Assembly (NCBI GenBank): GCA_030065855.1
Contig: JASJCT010000011.1
Coordinates: forward strand, 1 to 64,000
Direction: 5' to 3'
Source: Myxococcota bacterium
Lineage (GTDB): Bacteria; Myxococcota_A; Polyangia; JAAYKL01
DNA length: 64,000 nt
Shown here: positions 1 to 6,921 of the stretch, one piece after another
Numbering within the stretch: the stretch's first letter is position 1
Layout: every line of letters starts with the position of its first letter
Made by a program: the position numbers and the translations under genes
The notes under the pieces: generated by a model
The model's input: only the letters and a program-made list of their open reading frames with translations
The model's database searches: none
What the model was told of the DNA's origin: nothing

Positions 1-135
1 CTACGTACACGAGTTCTGCCTCATGCTTCCTTCAGACATCCCGTCTCCGGTTATGCCCTTGCCTTGTCGGCGTCGTTCTTCCGTCCGACCTCGGTGAACC
101 TTCTCCTTTCGGCGTGCGTGCCATGCCCGGCGCAC
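1..135 (-). mobile_element. Group II intron, 5' end only (runs off the left edge)
   Basis: Read on the minus strand, the segment begins at base 135 with GTGCGCC, which fits the GTGYG start of bacterial group II introns, and continues through the GAAGGAAGC and GGCAGAACTC type blocks I associate with domain I of these introns. It sits seven bases after a perfect hairpin (143-162), the kind of target that class C group II introns choose. The reverse transcriptase and domain V lie outside the window, so the identification rests on the 5' end and the insertion context alone. Confidence 0.5.
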
Positions 136-142
136 GTTCTGG

Positions 143-162
143 ACTCCTGCCTTCGCAGGAGT
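143..162. repeat. Terminator-like hairpin, possible intron target
   Basis: Perfect 8-bp inverted repeat ACTCCTGC / GCAGGAGT with a 4-nt loop. There is no clear U tract on either side. ACTCCTGCGAAGGCAGGAGT-type hairpins recur widely between genes in proteobacterial genomes as I know them. It lies between the toxin-antitoxin operon and the intron end and could act as a weak terminator for the minus-strand operon or as the intron's 5' exon stem. Confidence 0.5.
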
Positions 163-263
163 GACGTGCATTACCCCTTTTGCGACACCCTCCTGCGAGG
201 GAATGGCGATGTTGAATGAATGACAGGACTCCAGGACCTAGTCCATGAGTGCAATGGCGAGTT

Positions 264-566
264 TCAATCGGATTTGAGCCTTGCTTTCCAGTAACCCGGT
301 TTTCTGTTGAGGTGCATCACGGCGATAATCTCAATTCGCTCAGGGGTTAAGCGATAGATAATGCCATAGGGAAATCGTTTGACGCTGCTCTGCCGAATAT
401 CGTACTCAACTGTCTGGTACAGGTATGGATGCATCTCAATGCGGCCTATGCTCTCGCGCACTGCCGCGACAAATCTTCTGCCCAATCCAGCCCGTTGCAT
501 TTCATAGAATCTGGCGGATTCGATGAGCTCTGCTTGTGCTTGGGGGTGAAATTCTGTCTGTTTCAT
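264..566 (-). CDS. ParE/RelE-family toxin
   Basis: A 100-residue protein with the ParE/RelE layout: an N-terminal FHPQAQAEL helix start, a central RFPYGIIYRL strand and a C-terminal IIAVMHLNRKPGYW block, the typical end of ParE-like toxins. ParE toxins poison DNA gyrase and RelE toxins cleave mRNA; the sequence alone does not decide between them. The ATG overlaps the stop of the upstream antitoxin gene by four bases (ATGA), so the pair is translationally coupled with antitoxin first, the normal order. The length is normal and no damage is visible. Confidence 0.85.
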   Translation of the reverse strand: MKQTEFHPQAQAELIESARFYEMQRAGLGRRFVAAVRESIGRIEMHPYLYQTVEYDIRQSSVKRFPYGIIYRLTPERIEIIAVMHLNRKPGYWKARLKSD

Positions 567-799
567 CCGAGCTCGTTGTCTATTTTGTCAAACACATCCT
601 CAGCCGGGACGAGGTCGACTTGACCCGTGTCGATTTCTTGGCACCTCTTGTGGATTTCAGCCATCCATTCCGGACCGACTTCGAGTGGGTCGTCGTAGTC
701 GAGACTCAGGAGTAACTTTTCTGCTAAGAGGGCTCTAAGCTGCCTTGGGAGCTGCAGGGCGGCCTCTAGCACTGCTTTGTTGTCTGTTTTTCGACTCAT
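563..799 (-). CDS. Addiction-module antitoxin
   Basis: A 78-residue protein of the short 'addiction module component' antitoxin family. Visible signatures are LQLPRQLRALLAEKLLLSLD, then a Trp in GPEWMAEI, then a C-terminal LVPAEDVFDKI, matching the family order L-x-LP-x3-R-x2-L, W-x2-EI and (I/V)P-x2-(E/D)V. These antitoxins neutralise a ParE-like toxin encoded directly downstream, as here. I chose the second ATG (MSRKT) because the first (MYHGSMSRKT) adds five residues with no family match; the longer start at 814 cannot be excluded. Confidence 0.85.
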   Translation of the reverse strand: MSRKTDNKAVLEAALQLPRQLRALLAEKLLLSLDYDDPLEVGPEWMAEIHKRCQEIDTGQVDLVPAEDVFDKIDNELG

Positions 800-852
800 A
801 CTACCATGGTACAATTCGAAGAGGATAAGTCAACGATAGGGATTAGAACTAT

Positions 853-2010
853 TCAGGGATGGCAATCCTTGCAGGTCGCGGAGATATTATTCTCCTTGTG
901 ACAGGTGATGCAATTCTTGTGATAGGCTTTTTTCGCCGACGCTGCGTCTGCATGACACGAGCGACAGGTCGGATCTTGAAGCCCTTTGTGGTGGCAGGTG
1001 TAGCAGTCGTCGCCGAGGCCCTGGTGCAGGTGGTGGGGAAAGGGCGTTCCTGACTTGGCCTGCTTGGCGTGGTCAATAACAATATGCTCCGGGCCCTTGT
1101 TCTTTTCCAACTCGGGATCTCGGACAAAATCTTCTTTTACTGCTGCAGGCACTACTTCGAGCAGCTCGCCGGCCAGCTCGGCAAAGGTGGGCTCGTCACC
1201 GGGCTCTGGCTTGATGTGGCACCCGTTGCAGTTGCGGGTCGGACCCTTTTGGCCCATGCCAGCAGCCCTTGCTGCTTCGTGACACCCGATACACTGAATA
1301 TGGACCGCGCGATTGAGGGTCAGGCCCTCTTTGGGGGTCTCGAATGTCCGGTCCTGGTGGCACGCCTCACAGGTCACCGGTGCAATGGTATCTGGCTGAT
1401 TCTTTTTAAGGGCGGTATGGCATGCCTGGCATTTCGAGTGGAACGCGTGCTTGGCCTTGGGTATCACCTCACCCCTGTCACCCAAGGTGGGTAGGGGGAG
1501 GTGGCAATCGGTACAGGCAATCGTATCGCCCGTGTGATGGCACGTCTCGCAGGCCAATTTGTAACCCGTATTCGAGGCGTGGGTAAAGTGATTGAACGGC
1601 ACCTTTGCAACTGTCTCTTCCGGGCCCGAGAGCACCAGGTTGTCATCTGGTCCACTGTGCCCGGGATCCGCGTCCTCACCTGGTGCGGCATGGCATGTGA
1701 CGCATCCCTCTTCTGGATCCTTTCCAGCCTCGGTTTTGTGGTGACAGCGGCTGCACGGAATACCAAATCCCTTGGCCGTATTTGACGCGTGGCTGAAATG
1801 GGGAAACCGCACAATCCCTGCCGATCCTGGGATCGCATCCATCTCGGTCGAATTGTCCGGGCCGTTGGCCGCGGGATCTGCGCCACCGCCGGCGATTCTT
1901 TTAAACGGTGCGGGGCTGTTGGCTTTTTCTATTAACAGCGGCACTGCTTGCTCGATGGTGCATGCAATACCTATGAGTGCGACTATCGAAACGTAAGCTC
2001 CCAATCTCAT
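853..2010 (-). CDS. Dodecaheme c-type cytochrome of the Rnf operon
   Basis: 385 residues with twelve CxxCH heme-binding motifs (for example CSRCH, CVTCH, CETCH, CQACH, CIGCH, CKDCH) spread over the whole chain. Several are followed by a second His and many more His are available as distal ligands, as in class III cytochromes. The first 25 residues are hydrophobic (MRLGAYVSIVALIGIA), a signal peptide or membrane anchor, so the hemes lie in the periplasm. The start at MRLGAY overlaps the stop of the rnfB fusion as ATGA, coupling the two genes. Multiheme cytochromes accompany Rnf in Methanosarcina acetivorans (MmcA) and Desulfovibrio. Here it is likely the periplasmic electron donor or acceptor of the complex; its partner is unknown. 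Confidence 0.9.
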   Translation of the reverse strand: MRLGAYVSIVALIGIACTIEQAVPLLIEKANSPAPFKRIAGGGADPAANGPDNSTEMDAIPGSAGIVRFPHFSHASNTAKGFGIPCSRCHHKTEAGKDPEEGCVTCHAAPGEDADPGHSGPDDNLVLSGPEETVAKVPFNHFTHASNTGYKLACETCHHTGDTIACTDCHLPLPTLGDRGEVIPKAKHAFHSKCQACHTALKKNQPDTIAPVTCEACHQDRTFETPKEGLTLNRAVHIQCIGCHEAARAAGMGQKGPTRNCNGCHIKPEPGDEPTFAELAGELLEVVPAAVKEDFVRDPELEKNKGPEHIVIDHAKQAKSGTPFPHHLHQGLGDDCYTCHHKGLQDPTCRSCHADAASAKKAYHKNCITCHKENNISATCKDCHP

Positions 2011-4076
2011 GACGCACTCTCCCGATACCCGCGGTAGCACACCAGTCCACACTGGAGACAGCGTTCTGTCTCTCTTCTGGCCATCTCTTCGGTTAGGCCG
2101 AGCTCGACTTCGTCAAAGTTGCGGCGCTCTTCAACCGGGAGCTCGATCATCTTGGCCCGCTCGATATCTTCAATCTCGACACCCTCGTCGATCCCTGGGA
2201 GCTTTGGCGCTTTTTCGAGCCACTTGTTCGGGGCCTTGACGTCTTCTCCTGTGAGCAGCAGGTGGATGCCCCGGGCAGCGAATCGACCGTCGCGGATCGC
2301 CTCTACGGCCGTGGCCGCACCCCGGGCACAGTCGCCACCGGAAAAGATCGGGTTGACCGAGGTCCCGCCGGTGCCTTCGTTGACGAGCACGGATTTCCAG
2401 CGGGTCTGCTCGATCTTCTGACCGACTTCCTCGTCCAGAATACAGCTCAAATCAGGGGACTGGCCAATGGCGCTAAAGATATTATCCACGTCGATCAGAC
2501 TTTCCGACCCCTCGATGGGCACTGGACGCCGACGGCCAGATGCATCGGGCTCGCCGAGCTCCATCCGCAAAAACTCCATCTGGGCGAGCTTGCTGTCCTT
2601 GCCGATAAGACCGGTGGGCGCGGCGAGGAAGTGGTATTGTATCCCTTCGTGCTCGCCCTCTTCCACCTCGATGTCGTTGGCCGGCATCTCTTTTCGGGAT
2701 CTTCGATAGAGCAGGTAGACATTGTCTGCGCCGAGCCGCCAGGAGGTTCGCGCCGCGTCCATGGCCGTATTGCCGCCACCGACCACGATGACGTTCTTGC
2801 CCACAGGGGTCTCCTGGTCCAGGCCGCGCTTGATGAGGAACTCCGTACCGCTGGCCACTTCGTCGAAGTCCAACTCGCCGTCAAGGCCGAGCCGGCGCGA
2901 CGCCCAGGCACCCACGCCCAGGAAAACCGCGTCATACCCCTCATCTTCGAGTTTTTTGAGGGTCAAATCCTCGCCCAGCTTTGCGTTGCATTGCAGCTCT
3001 ACGCCCAGGTCCAGGATGCCTTGAATCTCCCAGTCCAGGGTCTTTTTGGGCAGCCGGTACTCGGGAATGCCGTAGCGCAACATACCCCCTGGCTTGGGCA
3101 TGGCTTCGAATACCTTGACGCTGTGGCCCAATCGAGCGAGATAGTAGGCTGCGGTCAACCCTGCCGGGCCAGCACCGATAACCGCCACCCGTTTGCCAGT
3201 GGCGGCCAGCTTGGTGGGGATGATGCGCGTGCCCGAGTGCAGCTCGTAGTCCGCTGCAAAGCGCTTTAGGTGGTTGATGTTGACCGCACTGTCCGCATGG
3301 CCCCGGCGACAGGCAGATTCGCACACATGGGGGCAGACCCGGCCGCAGACCAAGGGGAAGGGGTTGCTCTCCTTGATAACGCGCACCGCGTCTTCGTAGT
3401 CCCCGCGGCCAATGGCCGCGATATAGGCCGGGATGTCGATCTGAGCCGGACAGGTGGCCTGACACGGTGCCACGCAGTCGTCTTCGGTTTGAATATGGGT
3501 AAACCGCCGGCTCGGGGATTGCACGCGAATGATGCCCTTGGGACAGATGCGCTCGCAGGTGCCACAGGCCGTACACTTTGAGGCGATAATATGGGGCAGA
3601 CCGTCGTCGCCCAGGTAGAGGGCGTCAAATGGGCAGGCGCGCACGCAGGTGCCGTGGCCCAGGCATCCCATGTCGCAGATCTTGCCACCGCCGGAGATGC
3701 GGTGGGCAGCGCGACAGTCCTTCACGCCATTGTAGTCGAACAGGAGATGGGCCGTGTCTTGCCCGTACTTGCAACCGAGCTCGGCCAGTCCGATTTCCCC
3801 CTCTTCGACAGACAGGCCCATGATCGTCGCCACTGCCTGGGCCACGTCAAAGCCGCCGGCAATGCACACGTTGGGCTGGGCCTTGCCCTTGACCACTGCT
3901 TCGGCAGCGGCCGAGCACCCGGTATAGCCGCAGCCACCGCAGTTGGCACCGGGAAGCGCCTCTGATACTTCAATAATTTTAGGGTCGACGTAGACGGCAA
4001 AGACCTTGGCTGCAACGCCCAGGCCAATGGCCGCTACCACGCCGAGTCCGCCGATAACGAATGCTGCAACAAGCAT
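2007..4076 (-). CDS. rnfB: RnfB fused to a GltD-type NAD(P)H oxidoreductase
   Basis: 689 residues, far longer than a normal RnfB (about 190-330). Residues 1-30 form the RnfB membrane anchor. The RnfB [4Fe-4S] site follows (GANCGGCGYTGC at 44-54 and C71), then two ferredoxin clusters at about 134-180 (CLGHGTCVRACP, CTACGTCERICP). From about residue 195 it becomes the small subunit of glutamate synthase (GltD) fold: a cysteine-rich Fe-S domain (CVAPCQATCP, CGRVCPHVCESAC), the FAD motif GAGPAG at 301 and the NAD(P)H motif GGGNTAMD at 433. The C-terminus has another cysteine group (CLQCGLVC). GltD modules pass NAD(P)H electrons through FAD to Fe-S clusters. The protein probably connects an NAD(P)(H) pool directly to the Rnf ferredoxin arm. 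Its stop overlaps the cytochrome start. Confidence 0.92.
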   Translation of the reverse strand: MLVAAFVIGGLGVVAAIGLGVAAKVFAVYVDPKIIEVSEALPGANCGGCGYTGCSAAAEAVVKGKAQPNVCIAGGFDVAQAVATIMGLSVEEGEIGLAELGCKYGQDTAHLLFDYNGVKDCRAAHRISGGGKICDMGCLGHGTCVRACPFDALYLGDDGLPHIIASKCTACGTCERICPKGIIRVQSPSRRFTHIQTEDDCVAPCQATCPAQIDIPAYIAAIGRGDYEDAVRVIKESNPFPLVCGRVCPHVCESACRRGHADSAVNINHLKRFAADYELHSGTRIIPTKLAATGKRVAVIGAGPAGLTAAYYLARLGHSVKVFEAMPKPGGMLRYGIPEYRLPKKTLDWEIQGILDLGVELQCNAKLGEDLTLKKLEDEGYDAVFLGVGAWASRRLGLDGELDFDEVASGTEFLIKRGLDQETPVGKNVIVVGGGNTAMDAARTSWRLGADNVYLLYRRSRKEMPANDIEVEEGEHEGIQYHFLAAPTGLIGKDSKLAQMEFLRMELGEPDASGRRRPVPIEGSESLIDVDNIFSAIGQSPDLSCILDEEVGQKIEQTRWKSVLVNEGTGGTSVNPIFSGGDCARGAATAVEAIRDGRFAARGIHLLLTGEDVKAPNKWLEKAPKLPGIDEGVEIEDIERAKMIELPVEERRNFDEVELGLTEEMARRETERCLQCGLVCYRGYRESAS

Positions 4077-4101
4077 CTATACAAAACCTCCACAGTCCTT
4101 G

Positions 4102-4677
4102 TTAAATCAATCCTTTAAATCCCTGAAAGGCAAGAGCCATCAGACCGGCAACGATCAAACCCGACGCGGTGCCTTGGAGCACTTTGGGCATTTGGGTCAG
4201 GGCAAACCGCTCCCGCATGCCAGCGAACAGAATCAGGGCCAAGCCAAATCCCACTGCCGATGCAAAGGAAAAAACAAGGGTTTCGATAAAGTTGAAATCC
4301 TGGTCGATGTTCTTGATCGCCACACCGAGCACGGCGCAGTTGGTCGTGATCAGGGGCAGAAAAATACCCAGCGCGTTGTAGAGCGGGGGCGCGGTCTTCT
4401 GCAATACCGTCTCGACCAGCTGGACCAGGGCAGCGATAACCAGGATAAAGGCGATGGTCCTTAGATATTCGATTTCGTACGGCACGAGCAGGTACCACTG
4501 GACTGCCCAGGTAATGGCCCCGGCAAAGGTGAGCACAAAGACCACTGCCATGGCCATGCCCGTTGCAGTGGACATCTTTTGGGAAGTGCCCAGGAAGGGA
4601 CAGTTGCCCAGGAACTGGCCGAGCACGATGTTATTGACGAAAATCGCGGTAATGATGAGCAGGAAATATTCAGTCAT
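4102..4677 (-). CDS. rnfA: Rnf complex membrane subunit RnfA
   Basis: 191 residues, the usual RnfA length, with six predicted membrane helices and the family start MTEYFLLIITAIFVNNIVLGQFLG. The N-terminal NNxVL and the later TTNCAVLGVAI segment, each with a conserved Cys/Asn environment, are typical of RnfA and of its paralogues RnfE, NqrD and NqrE; in the solved complexes the A/E pair holds a [2Fe-2S] cluster inside the membrane. It lies 17 bp after rnfE and 25 bp before the rnfB fusion in the order C-D-G-E-A-B. Nothing unusual is visible. Confidence 0.95.
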   Translation of the reverse strand: MTEYFLLIITAIFVNNIVLGQFLGNCPFLGTSQKMSTATGMAMAVVFVLTFAGAITWAVQWYLLVPYEIEYLRTIAFILVIAALVQLVETVLQKTAPPLYNALGIFLPLITTNCAVLGVAIKNIDQDFNFIETLVFSFASAVGFGLALILFAGMRERFALTQMPKVLQGTASGLIVAGLMALAFQGFKGLI

Positions 4678-4694
4678 GGTGCGCCTTCCAGTCC

Positions 4695-5330
4695 TTAAGC
4701 TGCCTTGGCCGACCGCTCGGAAATGATGTTCATCAGCATCAGCATGGCGCCAAGGCAGACAAACGCGCCCGGCGGGTCGACCATGAATTTAAAGAGATAC
4801 TCCGTGCCTTGGGAGAGCGGGATGATCGTCATGTCGATACCGGCCTGGGAGAAAACGGTGAGCTTGCCAGTGCCCAGGATCTCCCGAATGCCGGCGAGGG
4901 CACAGAGGGCCAGGGTAAAGCCTAGACCGATGCCGAGCCCGTCGAGCAGGGACCGACCCACGTTGTTTTTGGATGCAAACGCCTCTGCCCGTCCCAAAAT
5001 AATGCAATTGACCACGATGAGCGGGATGAACACGCCGAGGACCTTAGAAAGCACGGGCGTGTAGGCCTTCATCACCATCTCGGTGATGACCACAAAGGTG
5101 GCAATGACAATAATGAACGTGACGATGCGCACCTTTGGGGGCACGACTTTGCGAAGCGCTGCAATGAACACATTTGAACTGACGAGCACAAAGGTCGTGG
5201 CGAGCCCCATGCCCCATCCGCCTTCGAGGGATTGGGTCACCGCGAGGGTGGGACACAGGCCGAGCACCAGTCGAAACGGGGGGATCTGCTCCCACAGCCC
5301 CTTTGTAAATTCCTGTCTTAAGGATTTCAT
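4695..5330 (-). CDS. rnfE: Rnf complex membrane subunit RnfE
   Basis: 211 residues, normal for RnfE. The soluble N-terminus (KSLRQEFTKGLWEQIPPFRLVLGLCPTLAVT) and the VNCIILGRAEAFASKNNV loop are characteristic, and six hydrophobic segments follow the RnfA/RnfE pattern. In the complex RnfE is the inverted partner of RnfA and shares the membrane iron-sulfur cluster. It starts 12 bp after rnfG. No oddity is seen, unlike the flavin-bearing subunits of the same operon. Confidence 0.95.
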   Translation of the reverse strand: MKSLRQEFTKGLWEQIPPFRLVLGLCPTLAVTQSLEGGWGMGLATTFVLVSSNVFIAALRKVVPPKVRIVTFIIVIATFVVITEMVMKAYTPVLSKVLGVFIPLIVVNCIILGRAEAFASKNNVGRSLLDGLGIGLGFTLALCALAGIREILGTGKLTVFSQAGIDMTIIPLSQGTEYLFKFMVDPPGAFVCLGAMLMLMNIISERSAKAA

Positions 5331-5342
5331 CTCTTATCCTCC

Positions 5343-5948
5343 CTAGGGTGCCTTAATTTTGGCGCTGTGCTCCTGGCTAAGTGCGACGGCTTTGTTCACC
5401 GCATCTGCAAAGGCCTTTGACGAAATGCTCGCTCCGGAAATGGCATCTACCTTTCCGCCGCCTGAGCGAAGCTGAATGCCGCCCGCAATGTCCATGCCTG
5501 GAAACTGCTGAATGAACGGCTCGTCATCGTCTGCAATGCGGGCACCCAGGCCCGGGGTCTCTGATTGACTAAGGGTCTTAACTCCGAGCATCTTCCCCGA
5601 AGTGAGGTCGAGTAGGGAGAGCACGCTGATGTCGCCGCCGTAGCCCGCTGTTGTCGTCTGAAGTGCCGCTGCGATCACAGCCCCGTTCTTTTTGCCCTTG
5701 AACACGGTCAGAGCGCGCCGGCGTCCCCGGTCGTCCTTGCCTAAATCGATTTTAATACGGTCGGCAATCGGGTCGTTGTCAATACCCACAGGCGCCATGA
5801 ACTTATCGAGACTCGGCTTGATGCCTTCTGAAATGATGCGCTGTTCGATGATCGGATCCGTGACTTTCTTGACGGCCGCTAGACCCAGGCCAGCTGCGAA
5901 CCCAACGATACCCAAGATGATGGCCATGTACCAAATTTTATCCCGCAT
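5343..5948 (-). CDS. rnfG: Rnf complex flavoprotein subunit RnfG
   Basis: 201 residues: one N-terminal membrane helix (WYMAIILGIVGFAAGLGLA) and a periplasmic FMN-binding domain. The flavinylation motif reads DAISGASISS at 168-177, so the position normally occupied by the FMN-accepting Thr (SGATxT) is Ser176. Serine acceptors occur in this family, so the site may still be modified. The required flavin transferase ApbE is not encoded in the window. The gene overlaps rnfD by 11 bp. The upstream ETPGLGARI segment, also typical of RnfG, is intact. The subunit carries electrons on the periplasmic side, next to the cytochrome encoded at the operon end. Confidence 0.93.
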   Translation of the reverse strand: MRDKIWYMAIILGIVGFAAGLGLAAVKKVTDPIIEQRIISEGIKPSLDKFMAPVGIDNDPIADRIKIDLGKDDRGRRRALTVFKGKKNGAVIAAALQTTTAGYGGDISVLSLLDLTSGKMLGVKTLSQSETPGLGARIADDDEPFIQQFPGMDIAGGIQLRSGGGKVDAISGASISSKAFADAVNKAVALSQEHSAKIKAP

Positions 5949-6921
5949 GGGTAACTACCTTTCCAAAGCGCCGCAGGGATATGCGATCGAGTAGGGGCGT
6001 GGTAAGGGACGTGAGGGCAATGGCCCACGGCACTGGGCCGTAGGGCATGCCGGACTGTCTGAGGAGCAGGCTAAGGGCGCCGGCAATCAACCCAAATACC
6101 ACGAGGCCGATAGGTGTTACTGGCGTACTTGAAAAATCTGTGCAAAGAAAAAATGCGCCAAACATGGCCGCGCCAGTAAACAAGTGGAACGCCATTGGTG
6201 GACATCCCCATGGATCAAGGGCGTGGCCAATCGCAGCTGCACTGGCCAGGCCGACGATAAACGCGAGGGGGGCCTGCCACCTGGCGACCCGGCGCCAGAT
6301 CAGAAATAGACCGCCGATGATTAACAAGAGGGGGGATACAGCACCCATGGGACCGGCCTGATGGCCCAAAAACAGATCAGAGGTAGTGTATTCATTAATA
6401 TCGCTAGGATCCTGAGCCACGGCGTCGAGGGGTGCTTTTGGCGGGGCGATCCCCTCTGCATGCCATGCGGCGGCTGCACTGCGCGGCGCGCGATAGGTGC
6501 TGATCTCGGCCGGCCAAGACGCTGCGATGATGAGCAATCCCACCAGGGCCGGAGATATGGGCGACCCGCCAAGGGGACCAAAGATCACCTTGCCCAATAA
6601 AACCGCGAGCACCGCGCCGATGAGGACCAGCCACCAGGGCACACCAGCAGGGACGAGCAAGGCGACTGTCAGTCCAACGAGCACAGCGTGAAAATCTCCT
6701 AAGGTGTGGGGAATGCCCCGCATTTTGCAGACGGCGAGCTCTGTGGCAAGGGCTGCGCCAATGCCGATTTCAATGAGAAATAACGACCGCAAGCCGAACT
6801 GGTAGACCCCCCAAAGTGCGGCCGGGGCCAGGGCAGCGATGGTGGTGAGCATCATGGTGCGAATGGTGCGGCCGTGGCGCAAGTGCGGGGCCGGTGAAAC
6901 AATGTACCGTTGGTCTCTCAT
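5938..6921 (-). CDS. rnfD: Rnf complex membrane subunit RnfD (divergent FMN site)
   Basis: 327 residues with about ten hydrophobic segments and recognisable RnfD landmarks: SPAPHLRHGRTIRTMM at the start, DLFLGHQAGPMGAVSPL in the middle and FSSTPVTPIGLVVFG near the end. In standard RnfD and NqrB, FMN is bound covalently to a Thr in an (S/T)xATP motif lying between the NPALxG-like region and the DLFLG segment. Here that stretch (RAPRSAAAAWHAEG to EYTTSD) contains no such motif, and the usual GGxGxNxFNPA reads GGSPISPA. The gene overlaps rnfC by one base (TGATG) and rnfG by eleven. It is clearly rnfD, with a changed flavin site. Confidence 0.9.
   Translation of the reverse strand: MRDQRYIVSPAPHLRHGRTIRTMMLTTIAALAPAALWGVYQFGLRSLFLIEIGIGAALATELAVCKMRGIPHTLGDFHAVLVGLTVALLVPAGVPWWLVLIGAVLAVLLGKVIFGPLGGSPISPALVGLLIIAASWPAEISTYRAPRSAAAAWHAEGIAPPKAPLDAVAQDPSDINEYTTSDLFLGHQAGPMGAVSPLLLIIGGLFLIWRRVARWQAPLAFIVGLASAAAIGHALDPWGCPPMAFHLFTGAAMFGAFFLCTDFSSTPVTPIGLVVFGLIAGALSLLLRQSGMPYGPVPWAIALTSLTTPLLDRISLRRFGKVVTHAG

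Noticed and set aside
2262-3269. 335-codon antisense frame opposite the RnfB fusion.
   Set aside because: It is the GC-rich shadow of a strongly conserved gene on the other strand and shows no recognisable domain.
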